DNA from: Microbacterium sufflavum
GTDB taxonomy: Bacteria > Actinomycetota > Actinomycetes > Actinomycetales > Microbacteriaceae
Assembly (NCBI RefSeq): GCF_023101165.1
Contig: NZ_CP078076.1
Location: forward strand, 434,001-498,000
DNA: 64,000 bases
Direction of reading: 5' to 3'
Below the pieces are notes generated by a model that was not told where the DNA came from, did not search any database, and saw nothing but the letters and a program-made list of their open reading frames with translations. A program made the translations under genes and the position numbers. Shown piece after piece: positions 18,782-27,099 of this stretch (positions within the stretch are counted from its first letter, which is position 1; each line of letters starts with the position of its first letter).

Positions 18782-20212
18782 ATGAGCACCACCGCACGCG
18801 CCCAGAAGGCGCCAGACACCCGCGGGCCGGTCCGGAAGCTGCTGACCTCGTTCGGCTTCCAGATCATCGCCGCCCTCGTCCTCGGCATCGCCGCCGGCCT
18901 GATCGGCCGTCAGCTCGGCGCCACGGCCGAGAACCCCACCGGCCTGTCCGCCACGCTCGACACGATCGGCAGCTCGTACGTCACGCTGCTGCGCGCGGCG
19001 GTCGTCCCGCTGATCTTCACCGCGATCGTCGCGAGCATCTCCAACCTGCGCCGCGTGCAGAACGCGGCACGCCTGGCCGGTCAGACCATCCTGTGGTTCG
19101 CGATCACCGCGTTCATCGCCGTCATCATCGGCATCGGGCTCGGCCTCGTGATCCAGCCGGGCAACCGCGCCGGCGAGGGCCTCGAGCCCGGCGACCCCTA
19201 CACGGTCGGCACGTGGTGGAACTTCCTCCTCGGCCTGATCCCCCAGAACTTCCTCGGCCTCACGGTCAGCACCTCCCCCGGCGCGACCGAGGGCGCGTTC
19301 ACCTCCACGGTGGGCTTCAACATCCTGCAGGTGATCGTCGTCGCCGCGGTCGTCGGCGTCGCCGCCCTCAAGGCGGGCAAGAAGGCCGAGCCGTTCCTGG
19401 TCTTCACCGAGTCGCTGCTCAAGGTCATCCAGCGCGTGCTGTGGTGGATCATCCGCATCGCCCCGATCGGCACGTTCGGCCTCATCGGCTCCGCCGTCAT
19501 CAAGTACGGCTGGGAGAAGCTCGCGTCGCTCGGCTGGTTCGCCGCCGCGATCTACATCGGCCTCGCTCTCGTGCTGTTCGTGGTCTACCCGATCCTCGTG
19601 CGCACGCACGGCCTGTCGATCAAGCAGTACTTCTCGGGCGTCTGGCCCGCGGTGCAGCTCGCGTTCGTGAGCCGCTCCTCCATCGGAACGCTGCCGCTCA
19701 CGGAGCGCGTGACCGAGCGCAACCTCGGTGTGCCCCGCTCGTACGCCTCGTTCGCGGTGCCGCTCGGCGCGACAACGAAGATGGACGGCTGCGCCGCGAT
19801 CTACCCGGCCATCGCCGCGATCTTCGTCGCCCAGTTCTTCGGCATCGAGCTGAACTTCGTGCAGTACCTGCTGATCGTGATCGTCTCGGTCGTGGGCTCC
19901 GCCGCCACCGCCGGCACCACGGGCGCGGTCGTCATGCTCACGCTCACGCTGTCGACCCTGGGTCTGCCGCTCGAGGGCGTCGGTCTGCTGCTCGCGATCG
20001 ACCCGATCCTCGACATGGGCCGCACCGCGGTCAACGTCGCGGGCCAGGCGCTGATCCCGACCATCGTCGCCAAGCGCGAGGGCATCCTCAACGAGGAGCT
20101 CTACAACGCGCCGCGCGAGGGCCTGCCGTTCGCCGACGACTCGTCCGACGACGACGCCCCCGAGGCCGACGCCGCCTCGGACACCGCGCCGGAGCCGGCC
20201 GGCGCCCGCTGA
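18782..20212 (+). CDS. Dicarboxylate/amino acid:cation symporter (DAACS family)
   Basis: Membrane carrier of 476 residues driven by Na+ or H+, importing glutamate, aspartate or C4-dicarboxylates. The family's re-entrant loop is present as SRSSIGTLPLTERV (about 300), helix 7 as TTKMDGCAAIYP, and helix 8 as DPILDMGRTAVNVAGQ with the substrate-binding Asp, Arg and Asn. An acidic Ala-rich tail (about 450-476) is cytoplasmic. CTGGAG lies about 12 bases before the ATG; TAGCGT at 18722-18727 may be the -10. Substrate cannot be decided between glutamate and dicarboxylates. Confidence 0.9.
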   Translation: MSTTARAQKAPDTRGPVRKLLTSFGFQIIAALVLGIAAGLIGRQLGATAENPTGLSATLDTIGSSYVTLLRAAVVPLIFTAIVASISNLRRVQNAARLAGQTILWFAITAFIAVIIGIGLGLVIQPGNRAGEGLEPGDPYTVGTWWNFLLGLIPQNFLGLTVSTSPGATEGAFTSTVGFNILQVIVVAAVVGVAALKAGKKAEPFLVFTESLLKVIQRVLWWIIRIAPIGTFGLIGSAVIKYGWEKLASLGWFAAAIYIGLALVLFVVYPILVRTHGLSIKQYFSGVWPAVQLAFVSRSSIGTLPLTERVTERNLGVPRSYASFAVPLGATTKMDGCAAIYPAIAAIFVAQFFGIELNFVQYLLIVIVSVVGSAATAGTTGAVVMLTLTLSTLGLPLEGVGLLLAIDPILDMGRTAVNVAGQALIPTIVAKREGILNEELYNAPREGLPFADDSSDDDAPEADAASDTAPEPAGAR

Positions 20213-20224
20213 CCCGTCACGCCG

Positions 20225-20258
20225 GAACGCCCCGTCTCCTCCGGGAGGCGGGGCGTTC
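20225..20258 (+). terminator. Hairpin terminator after the symporter gene
   Basis: GAACGCCCCG (20225-20234) pairs with CGGGGCGTTC (20249-20258), with further pairing towards the loop, 13 bases after the stop codon. It lies between convergent genes and may serve both. Confidence 0.72.
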
Positions 20259-20285
20259 TCGTGTGCGGGGTGCGAGGCGACCGCG

Positions 20286-22016
20286 TCAGACGCGGCCCTG
20301 CTGACGCGTGGCGCCGCGCGTGTCCATCGCCAGCTCCTCCGCATCCATCGCGGTCAGCAGCTCCCGCATGACCTCCTCGTCGAGGTTGCCCGCGTCGCGC
20401 TCGGCGACCAGGATCTCCCTCCGCACCTGCAACCACCCCTTCGACAGCGCGACCAGGTCGTCGAACGACGGACGGCTCGAGGTGTCCTCCACCCGCTGCG
20501 CCTCGTCGGTGTCCTTCTCCACCCTGGTCATGCGCTTCGTGAAGGCGTCGAACACGCTCAGGTCGACCGCACCGTGCTTCTGCTCCCACTCGACGCGCTT
20601 CTGCGCCAGGTACTCCTTGCCCGCCTCCCGGCTCTTGGCCTTGACCGCCTCGAGCGCGGCCTCGTCCTCCGCGTGCTCGGCGTCGCCCCGGATCCCGAGC
20701 CGCCGGATGAGTAGCGGCAGCGTCAGCCCCTGCAGCAGCAGCGTGCCCACCGTCACGATGAACGCCACGACGACGATCGCGTGCGAGGCCTCGGTGTCGA
20801 GCGTCGCGAGGTCGGCCGCGGCCACCGCGATCGCGAGCGTGACCACGCCGCGCATCCCCGCCCAGGAGATCACGGCGTTGTCCTTCCACGTGAGCTGGAG
20901 TCCGGCCATGCGCTCCCGCACGATCTGCGTGCGCAGCTCGTCCGCGCTGTACTGCCGCCAGCGCCGCGACCGCCGCCGACGCTCGTCGAACTCCCCCGAG
21001 GCGATCCCCCGGTCCATGCGCGCGAGCCGACGACGGTCCTGGAAGTTCGCCCACGCGCTGGTGGGGTAGATGTACAGGGGCCGCACGAGCAGCACCACCA
21101 CCAGCACGGCGAGGGACAGCAGCAGGATGCGCCCCACGGACTCGCTGCTCAGGTCGCGGAGCACCCGCGGGAACTGCAGCCCGATGTACGCGAACACGAA
21201 GCTCTCCAGCAGCAGGTCGGCCGACAGCCACAGCGGCGCCTCCTGCTGCCTGGTGGTGTAGTCGGTGCGCGGGGCGTTGAACCCCACGTACAGTCCCATC
21301 GCGACGACCGCGAGCACGCCGGACCCCAGGAGGTGCTCGGCGATGCCGTACGCCCCGAACGGCGCCAGCAGCCCGAACGTGCCGATCACCACGGGGTCGC
21401 TGATGCGCATGCGCAGCTGGTGGAGCACGATCCCGAACACGAGCCCGACCGCGACGCCGACGCCCACCGCGACCAGGAACTGCCAGACCCCGTCCCACAC
21501 CGTCAGGGTGGCCCCGGCGAGGATCGCCGCGAACACGCGGTACAGCGTGAGCGAGGTGGCGTCGTTGATGAGGCTCTCGCCCGACAGCACCGTCATGATG
21601 CGCCGAGGGAGCCCGAGACGGCGGCCGATCGCGGCGGCGGACACGGCATCGGGCGGTGCGACGATCGCCCCGAGCAGCAGCGCACCGGGGAGGGTCAGCG
21701 ACGGCAGGATCCACCACGCCACGAGGCCGACCGCGAGCGCGGTGAGCAGGACGAGCCAGATGCCGAGCCGTCGGATCTGCGGCAGGCTGCGCTTGAACCC
21801 GACGAACGACACATCCAGCGCGGCGGAGTACAGCAGCGGCGGCAGCACCAGGCCGAGCAGCAGGTGCCCGTCGATGGGGAGGTCGGGCACGATCGGCAGG
21901 AACGAGGCGGCGAGCGCGACCACCGTCACCAGCAGCGGCGCCGGCCACCCGCGCCAGCGCGCGAACGCGGCCACGGCGACGGCTCCGACGAGGACGTAGA
22001 AGATCCCGGCTTCCAT
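20286..22016 (-). CDS. Na+/H+ antiporter, CPA1 family
   Basis: Protein of 576 residues. About twelve transmembrane segments fill residues 1-420. They include GAIVAPPDAVSAAAIG and the catalytic Asn-Asp pair in SGESLINDATSLTLYR (about 145-160), the signature of bacterial CPA1 (NhaP/YjcE type) exchangers. The remaining 150 residues are cytoplasmic, charged and helical, probably regulatory. It should expel Na+ for protons and help control pH. TACGCT (22023-22028) ends 6 bases before the ATG, so the transcript may be leaderless. Confidence 0.9.
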   Translation of the reverse strand: MEAGIFYVLVGAVAVAAFARWRGWPAPLLVTVVALAASFLPIVPDLPIDGHLLLGLVLPPLLYSAALDVSFVGFKRSLPQIRRLGIWLVLLTALAVGLVAWWILPSLTLPGALLLGAIVAPPDAVSAAAIGRRLGLPRRIMTVLSGESLINDATSLTLYRVFAAILAGATLTVWDGVWQFLVAVGVGVAVGLVFGIVLHQLRMRISDPVVIGTFGLLAPFGAYGIAEHLLGSGVLAVVAMGLYVGFNAPRTDYTTRQQEAPLWLSADLLLESFVFAYIGLQFPRVLRDLSSESVGRILLLSLAVLVVVLLVRPLYIYPTSAWANFQDRRRLARMDRGIASGEFDERRRRSRRWRQYSADELRTQIVRERMAGLQLTWKDNAVISWAGMRGVVTLAIAVAAADLATLDTEASHAIVVVAFIVTVGTLLLQGLTLPLLIRRLGIRGDAEHAEDEAALEAVKAKSREAGKEYLAQKRVEWEQKHGAVDLSVFDAFTKRMTRVEKDTDEAQRVEDTSSRPSFDDLVALSKGWLQVRREILVAERDAGNLDEEVMRELLTAMDAEELAMDTRGATRQQGRV

Positions 22017-22046
22017 GGGGGAAGCGTAGCGTCGTCCGAGGACGGG

Positions 22047-22361
22047 TCAGCGGGTGGGGCGACGCCGCGCGGGCGTGCGGGCGGTCTCCGCGTCGAGCGC
22101 GTCGCGGAGTCCCGCATTCTCGTCCTGCAGGTCGAGCACACGGGCGATGCCGGCGATGTTGAGCCCGTCGCCGCGGAGCTCGGCCGCGCGTCGCAGCCGC
22201 TCGATGTCGTCGTCGCTGTAGCGGCGCGTGCCGCCGTCGCTGCGGGCGGGGACGAGCAGCCCCTTGCTCTCGAAGAGGCGGATGGTCGCCTCCGGCAGGT
22301 CGACGAGCTGGGCGGCCACGGCGATGCCGTAGACGGGGGTGCGCGAGTCGCGTGCGGTCAT
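22047..22361 (-). CDS. MerR-family regulator, HspR-like
   Basis: DNA-binding protein of 104 residues. The MerR winged helix reads PVYGIAVAAQLVDLPEATIRLFE, then GTRRYSDDDIERLRR, followed by a short coiled segment (QDENAGLRDALDAE). It resembles HspR repressors of heat-shock genes, and it is divergent from an hsp20 gene, which supports that role. I prefer the ATG at 22361 because GAGGAC lies 9 bases upstream; an in-frame ATG at 22400 would add 13 residues but has no good ribosome site. A perfect 17-base palindrome (22429-22445) in the divergent gap is the likely operator. Confidence 0.82.
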   Translation of the reverse strand: MTARDSRTPVYGIAVAAQLVDLPEATIRLFESKGLLVPARSDGGTRRYSDDDIERLRRAAELRGDGLNIAGIARVLDLQDENAGLRDALDAETARTPARRRPTR

Positions 22362-22384
22362 CCTGACGTGTCCTCGGATCGGGG

Positions 22385-22445
22385 TTGCGAGATCGGTCAT
22401 CTCGTTCTATAACAAATCTATACCCCACGTGCAGATAATCTGCAC
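22385..22445 (+). promoter_or_regulatory. hsp20 promoter with a perfect 17-base palindrome
   Basis: TTGCGA (22385-22390), a 17-base spacer and TATAAC (22408-22413) form a likely promoter for hsp20. GTGCAGATAATCTGCAC (22429-22445), a perfect palindrome around one base, lies just past the expected start point. It does not match the CTTGAGT-type HAIR element used by HspR in other Actinobacteria. Confidence 0.55.
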
Positions 22446-22485
22446 ACCACCTCAGCCCATACGGGCCGCACGAAAGGAGAACCTC

Positions 22486-22908
22486 ATGGCACTGACCTTC
22501 GATCCCTTCAGCCAGCTCGATCGCTTCGCCGCGAGCGTGCTGGACTCCGTTCGCGCACCCCGGTCGATGCCGGTGGACCTGTACCGCGACGGTGACCGCT
22601 ACATCCTGCACGCCGACCTCCCCGGCGCCGACCCGGGCTCGATCGACGTCGACCTCGACGGCGGTCAGCTCACCATCCGCGCCCAGCGCACCGCCGACAC
22701 GCGCGAGGGCGTGCGGTGGCTCGCCCGCGAACGCGGCGCCGGCTCGTTCCTGCGCCAGTTCTCGCTCGGCGACGGCGTCGACCTCGACAGCATCAGCGCC
22801 TCCTACGAGAGCGGGGTGCTGTCGGTCGTGATCCCGGTGAGCGAGCGCGCCAAGCCGCGCAAGATCGTCGTGGAGTCCGGCGAGCAGCGCCAGGCCATCG
22901 ACGCCTGA
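22486..22908 (+). CDS. Small heat-shock protein (Hsp20/alpha-crystallin)
   Basis: Chaperone of 140 residues that holds unfolding proteins. The alpha-crystallin domain occupies about residues 28-125 and includes the family pattern ADLPGADPGSIDVDLDGGQLTI and the ending YESGVLSVVIPV, with the short C-terminal extension that follows in this family. AAAGGAG lies 6 bases before the ATG; the frame is open further upstream across the promoter, so this start is preferred. It is divergent from the MerR regulator. Confidence 0.93.
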   Translation: MALTFDPFSQLDRFAASVLDSVRAPRSMPVDLYRDGDRYILHADLPGADPGSIDVDLDGGQLTIRAQRTADTREGVRWLARERGAGSFLRQFSLGDGVDLDSISASYESGVLSVVIPVSERAKPRKIVVESGEQRQAIDA

Positions 22909-22913
22909 CCCGC

Positions 22914-22955
22914 GACGGGGCGGCGCACCCGCGCCGCCCCGTCCCCCTCCCCTTT
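22914..22955 (+). terminator. Hairpin terminator after hsp20
   Basis: GACGGGGCGGCGC (22914-22926) pairs with GCGCCGCCCCGTC (22931-22943), 13 perfect pairs with a 4-base loop, followed by a pyrimidine tract (CCCCTCCCCTTTCC). Confidence 0.75.
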
Positions 22956-22980
22956 CCTCCTCCCCGCAGAAAGGACGACC

Positions 22981-23205
22981 ATGGCCCTCTCCCCCACCCT
23001 CGATCGCTTCCTCGCCGGCATGGAGTACCCGGCGACGCGCGACGACCTGCTGCGCGAGGCCACCCGCGACGGACTCGACGCCGACGACCGTGCCGTGCTG
23101 CGCACCCTCCCCGAGCAGAGCTACAGCGCCGCCTGGCACATCCGCTACCACCTGGCCCGCGCCGCGCTCCGCGAGTCTCTGACCCCCGCCGCCCGGGCCG
23201 CCTGA
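22981..23205 (+). CDS. DUF2795-like small protein
   Basis: Protein of 74 residues, all helical, with the pattern RFLAGMEYPATRDDLLREATRDGLD followed by a short segment ending PEQSY, which matches the DUF2795 family of actinobacterial small proteins of unknown function. AGAAAGGAC precedes the ATG by 6 bases. It follows hsp20 after a strong hairpin, so it may be expressed at a lower level from the same promoter or separately. Confidence 0.75.
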   Translation: MALSPTLDRFLAGMEYPATRDDLLREATRDGLDADDRAVLRTLPEQSYSAAWHIRYHLARAALRESLTPAARAA

Positions 23206-23287
23206 GCCCGCACCCGCGCGGTCGCGTCACGGACGCACCGGTGCGAGGCCGGGAATGCCCGCGCGACGTCTCGGGTTGCATCCGGGG

Positions 23288-24325
23288 ATGAACGACGTCG
23301 CCCTCTCCGTCCTCGACCTCGTGCCGGTCCGCTCCGGCCAGACCAGCGCCGAGGCCATCGCCGCCTCCCTCTCGCTCGCCGAGACCGCCGACCGTCTCGG
23401 CTACCGCCGCTACTGGTTTGCGGAGCACCACAACATGCCCGCGGTGGCCTCGACCACGCCCCCGGTGCTGATCGCCGCGGCGGCCGCGCGCACCCGGCGG
23501 CTGCGCCTGGGCTCGGGTGGCGTGATGCTGCCGAACCACGCACCCCTCATCGTCGCCGAGCAGTTCGCGGCGCTCGAGGCCATCGCGCCGGGACGCATCG
23601 ACCTCGGCCTGGGCCGCGCGCCCGGGAGCGACCCCGTCATCACGCAGCTGCTGCGCGGCAGCGGCACCACCAGCGACGTCGAGCAGTTCCCGCGTCACGT
23701 GCAGGACATCGCGGCGCTCTTCTCCGCCGACGGTGCCACGGTGCGCTTCACGTCGGGCGGCGAGTACACCGTGCGGGCCACCCCCGCCGCGACCGGCGTG
23801 CCCGAGGTGTGGCTGCTCGGGTCGAGCGACTACTCCGCGCAGCTCGCCGCCTCGCACGGACTGCCCTACGTGTTCGCCAACCACTTCTCCGGCCAGGGGC
23901 TGGAGCGGGCGCTCGACCTGTACCGCACGAACTACCGCCCCAGCGAGGAGCACCCGGAGCCGCGCACGTTCCTCACCGTCAACGCGGTCGCCGCCCCCAC
24001 CGCGGACGAGGCCGAGCAGCGCGCCCTCCCCCAGCTGCGGATGATGGCCCGGCTGCGGCTCAACCAGCCGCTGGTGGCGCTGGAGACCGTGGAGCAGGCA
24101 CTCGCCGCGACCTCCGACGCCGCGACCGACCAGGTCGTGCAGGCCGCCCGGTCGCGGTGGTTCGTCGGCACGGGCGAGTCCGTCGCCGCAGAGGTGCGGG
24201 CCTTCGCCACGCAGCACGGCGTGGACGAGGTCATGCTCTCGCCCGTCGCCGGAGCGTTCGAGGCCGAGCCCGCCGACACCTCGCCCGGACGCACGCAGAC
24301 GCTCGAGCTCATCGCGACCGCCTGA
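23288..24325 (+). CDS. Luciferase-like flavin-dependent oxidoreductase
   Basis: TIM-barrel enzyme of 345 residues in the bacterial luciferase-like superfamily, which uses FMN or F420. Motifs include YWFAEHHNMPAVASTTP near the N-terminus and LGSGGVMLPNHAPL, then EAIAPGRIDLGLGRAPGSDP, which places it in the group annotated as LLM-class oxidoreductases of unknown substrate (similar to E. coli YhbW). The ATG at 23288 starts the usual N-terminal strand; no clear ribosome site is present. It stands alone between a DUF2795 gene and a repeat region. Confidence 0.88.
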   Translation: MNDVALSVLDLVPVRSGQTSAEAIAASLSLAETADRLGYRRYWFAEHHNMPAVASTTPPVLIAAAAARTRRLRLGSGGVMLPNHAPLIVAEQFAALEAIAPGRIDLGLGRAPGSDPVITQLLRGSGTTSDVEQFPRHVQDIAALFSADGATVRFTSGGEYTVRATPAATGVPEVWLLGSSDYSAQLAASHGLPYVFANHFSGQGLERALDLYRTNYRPSEEHPEPRTFLTVNAVAAPTADEAEQRALPQLRMMARLRLNQPLVALETVEQALAATSDAATDQVVQAARSRWFVGTGESVAAEVRAFATQHGVDEVMLSPVAGAFEAEPADTSPGRTQTLELIATA

Positions 24326-24364
24326 ACCCGGCGCGAGGGGCTGGCCCCCCGGGCCCCGTTGCCC

Positions 24365-24417
24365 GGGTCGAAAACGCCCCTCCCGCCCCTCGCCCCGGCA
24401 CGTTTCCCACCCCGCAC
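24365..24417. repeat. Palindromic intergenic repeat, copy A
   Basis: A 53-base element opening with GGGTCGAAAACG and closing with GGCACGTTTCCCAC. The two ends are imperfect inverted copies. It is 48/53 identical to copy B, which starts 82 bases later. Confidence 0.75.
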
Positions 24418-24446
24418 CCACCACGCGACCCGACCCGCTCGGTGCC

Positions 24447-24499
24447 GGGTCGAAAACGCTCCTCCCACCCCTCTCGCCGGCACGTTTCCCACTCCGCAC
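24447..24499. repeat. Palindromic intergenic repeat, copy B
   Basis: Same length and orientation as copy A, with five substitutions. The gap from the oxidoreductase stop to the next gene (24326-24608) holds these two copies and no gene I can support. Confidence 0.75.
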
Positions 24500-24608
24500 G
24501 TTAGCCATCCCTCCGTCACCGGCGAGGGCAAGGACGGGTTCTCCCCAGGGCGTGGGCAGAGGGAACGAAGGGGCGCCGTGGCGATCTTCCGCTGAGGATC
24601 ATGGCCGA

Positions 24609-25529
24609 GTGCGACATCGGATCCCTCTCCCGCCGGAACTCGGAACACGCTTCTCGGTGCGCGACGCCACGCTCGCGGGAGTCGGGCGGAAGCGCTACTC
24701 GAGTGCCGACCTGCGTCGACCCTTCGCGGGAATCCGTGCGACGTCCGACCCGACGACGTTCGAGGAGCGCGTCGCGTGTTACCTGCCTCGGCTTCGTCCC
24801 GGGCAACTGTTCGCCGGACGCACGGCCATGCGGCTCTGGGGGCTCCCGCTACCGTTCCGCTGGCGGCCGAGCGAGCCCCTCGACGTGGCGGTGGCGACCG
24901 GATCAACCCCGCCCCGAACCGCCGGGGTTCGCGGGCGACGCATCGCCCCGGGTCGCGCCGTCGAAGATCGCGTCGACGGAGCAGCGGTCGTCGACCCGAT
25001 CGCGGCACTCTTCCTGTGTGCCCCGGAACTGGAAGACCGCGCCCTCACAGTCGCCCTGGAAGCGGCGATCGCCACGGCCTCCTGCTATCCGGGGCTGCGA
25101 CCCGACCGTCCCCCGGCGACGCTGGACTCGATCGAGCGACGGCTGAGCGAGTGGGGCCGTTTCCCCGGCTGTGCGCGCGTGCGGGCCCAGCTTCCCCACA
25201 CGCGCTCGGGTGCGGAGTCACCCAAGGAGACCGAGACTCGGCTGCTGCTCACCGGTGCGGGGCTACCGGAGCCGATGATCCAGTACGTCGTGTCGGCCCA
25301 CGGCCGATTCGTGGCCAGGGTCGACCTCGCGTACCCGCAGTGGCGCGTCGCCATCGAGTACGAGGGAGATGGGCACCGGACGGACCGCGATCAGTGGCGG
25401 GTGGACATTCGGCGGCAGCGAGACCTCGAGGATCTCGGGTGGATCGTCATCCGTGTCACCGAGCTCGATCTCCGCGACGGGGGACGGTCACTCGTCGCCA
25501 GGATACGCAGGGCGACGAGCACCCGCTGA
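24609..25529 (+). CDS. Protein with a Vsr/DUF559-like nuclease-fold C-terminus
   Basis: Protein of 306 residues. The C-terminal 100 residues show the order of very-short-patch-repair-like nuclease folds: ESPKETETRLLL, then RVDLAYPQWRVAIEYEGDGH with the acidic and Glu pair expected at the metal site, then QRDLEDLGWIVIRVTELDL. The N-terminal part resembles the helical/AbiEi-like region common in such actinobacterial proteins. The GTG at 24609 is preferred because GAGGA lies 10 bases upstream and it begins the family-like RLPPEL segment; a GTG at 24552 is possible. Composition is less GC-skewed than its neighbours, and paired palindromic repeats lie on both sides. Role unknown. Confidence 0.7.
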   Translation: MRHRIPLPPELGTRFSVRDATLAGVGRKRYSSADLRRPFAGIRATSDPTTFEERVACYLPRLRPGQLFAGRTAMRLWGLPLPFRWRPSEPLDVAVATGSTPPRTAGVRGRRIAPGRAVEDRVDGAAVVDPIAALFLCAPELEDRALTVALEAAIATASCYPGLRPDRPPATLDSIERRLSEWGRFPGCARVRAQLPHTRSGAESPKETETRLLLTGAGLPEPMIQYVVSAHGRFVARVDLAYPQWRVAIEYEGDGHRTDRDQWRVDIRRQRDLEDLGWIVIRVTELDLRDGGRSLVARIRRATSTR

Positions 25530-25646
25530 CTCCCGCTCGTGCCAGCGCACCGACGCGAGCTCGGCGGCGTCGACGCCCTCGTGCCCTGGGGCTGGCCCGC
25601 GCCTGCCGAGAGGCGTAGCCTCGGCGACAGAGAGAGGGGTTCGACG

Positions 25647-25853
25647 ATGAGCACCAAGACACTCGCACTCTGGGTTGCCTACGGTCCGAACGGCGTGGTG
25701 GGCAGCATCCGTCACAACGACGAGGGGTACGTCGTGACCATGGCAGGCGCGGACGCCGCGACCGGCACGTTCCCGAGCTTGGCGTCGGCGAAGGGAGCAC
25801 TCCATTCGCGGCTGGTGCCGGGGAGCGCGTGGCCCCTGTTCCAGGAGCACTGA
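25647..25853 (+). CDS. Small hypothetical protein
   Basis: Protein of 68 residues with no family I recognise. It reads as a small beta-rich domain (LALWVAYGPNGVVGSIRHNDEGYVV) followed by one helix (SLASAKGALHSRL). GAGAGGGG lies 6 bases upstream of the ATG, which supports translation. It follows the nuclease-like gene by 117 bases and sits within the segment bracketed by palindromic repeats. Confidence 0.6.
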   Translation: MSTKTLALWVAYGPNGVVGSIRHNDEGYVVTMAGADAATGTFPSLASAKGALHSRLVPGSAWPLFQEH

Positions 25854-25897
25854 GCGGGCGCCGCCTCGCCGCCTCGCCCGTCCGGGTCACTCCGTGC

Positions 25898-25951
25898 GGG
25901 ATCGATAACGGGCCTACCCGCGGCGCCAGAGGGACGTTTTCCACCCGACAC
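25898..25951. repeat. Palindromic intergenic repeat, copy C (diverged)
   Basis: Begins GGGATCGATAACG and ends GGGACGTTTTCCACCCGACAC, the same layout and length as copies A and B with more changes in the middle. Confidence 0.6.
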
Positions 25952-25975
25952 GCGCCCCGGAGCCGTCCCCGATGC

Positions 25976-26028
25976 GGGGTCGGAAACGTCGCGAAAGCGC
26001 CATCGGAGGCACGAATTCCACCCGGCAC
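25976..26028. repeat. Palindromic intergenic repeat, copy D (diverged)
   Basis: Begins GGGGTCGGAAACG and ends GGCACGAATTCCACCCGGCAC, 78 bases after copy C starts. C and D fill most of the 218-base gap between the small gene and pheA. Confidence 0.6.
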
Positions 26029-26071
26029 CGGCTTCCACCTCGGCACCCGCACCGAAGCCCGGGGACGGGTG

Positions 26072-27013
26072 TCAGGACTCGGGCTCGCCGGAGAGGATGC
26101 CGCGCAGCCAGTCGCGTGCCTCGATGAACACGTCGTCGGAGTAGCGGTCGGGGTACTGCACGATCTGCCGGTCGGCACGCGGGTACGACCCGAGGAACAC
26201 CACGCGCGGGCTGAAGCGGCGGATGCCGAGCAGGGCGTCGGCCATGCGCTCGTGCTCGATGTGACCGTCGGCGTCGATCACGAAGCGGTAGCGGCCGAGC
26301 TCGTCGCCGATCGGGCGAGACTCGATGAGCGAGAGGTTGATGCCGCGGGTGGAGAACTGCTCCAGCATCTCCAGCAGCGAGCCGGGGTGGTCGTGGGGCA
26401 GCTCCACGATGAGGGAGGTCTTGTCGGCCCCGGTCGGCTCCGGGGAGCGCGTCGTGCGGGTGACCAGCACGAAGCGCGTGACGGCGGCCGCGTTGTCGCC
26501 GATGCCCTCTGCGAGCACGTCCACGTCGTAGTGCTGCACGATGCCGGGGGCCGCGATCGCCGCCTGGGCGGGCAGCGAACCGTCGAGCACGCCGATCGCC
26601 GAGGCCACGTTGCTCGCCGCCGGCACGTGCGAGTGCCGCGGCAGGTGCTCGCCGAGCCAGCCGTGGCACTGCGCGTACGCCACGGGGTGCGCCGCGATCA
26701 CCTCCACCTGGTCGAGCGTGGTGCCGCGCGGGGCGACCAGGACGAAGTTGACCCGCACCAGGTACTCGCCGATGATGCGCAGCCCGGGGAGCGTCGCCAA
26801 CGCGTCCTGCGTGGTGGACACACCGCCCTCGATCGAGTTCTCGATCGCGATCATCGCGGCGTCGCTGCGGCCCTCCAGCACGTCGTCGAGCGCCTCGCCG
26901 ACGTTGTGCACGGGACGCCACACCTGCCCCCTGGCCTCCGCCACCTGGTCGAGTGCCGCCTCGGTGAAGGTTCCGGCTGGTCCGAGATAGCTGTAGGTGC
27001 GGCGATCGGTCAC
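26072..27013 (-). CDS. pheA: Prephenate dehydratase PheA
   Basis: Monofunctional enzyme (313 residues) making phenylpyruvate for phenylalanine synthesis. The catalytic lobes (about 1-190) include [15 protein letters not shown] and [16 protein letters not shown]. The C-terminal ACT domain (about 205-290), with the feedback motif [14 protein letters not shown], binds phenylalanine. TAGGCT (27021-27026) ends 7 bases before the GTG start with no ribosome site, pointing to a leaderless transcript. It is divergent from pgm. Confidence 0.95.
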   Translation of the reverse strand: MTDRRTYSYLGPAGTFTEAALDQVAEARGQVWRPVHNVGEALDDVLEGRSDAAMIAIENSIEGGVSTTQDALATLPGLRIIGEYLVRVNFVLVAPRGTTLDQVEVIAAHPVAYAQCHGWLGEHLPRHSHVPAASNVASAIGVLDGSLPAQAAIAAPGIVQHYDVDVLAEGIGDNAAAVTRFVLVTRTTRSPEPTGADKTSLIVELPHDHPGSLLEMLEQFSTRGINLSLIESRPIGDELGRYRFVIDADGHIEHERMADALLGIRRFSPRVVFLGSYPRADRQIVQYPDRYSDDVFIEARDWLRGILSGEPES

Positions 27014-27099
27014 GGCGTTCAGCCTATCCCTCGCTCGCGCACCGGCCTCCCGGATGTCAAGCGGATGCGCGCATCCGGATCACGGGGCAGACTGAGAGG

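Noticed and set aside
22385..22485. HAIR element for an HspR-like repressor
   Set aside because: No CTTGAGT-N7-ACTCAAG pattern is present; only the unrelated 17-base palindrome is seen.
24359..24595. Small open frame across the palindromic repeats
   Set aside because: Its product only reflects the repeat sequence (Pro/Thr/Arg-rich), with no ribosome site and no codon bias like neighbouring genes.
27055..27060. Perfect TTGACA (minus strand) upstream of pheA
   Set aside because: It is 28 bases from the TAGGCT box that fits the pheA start, too far for a -35 element.
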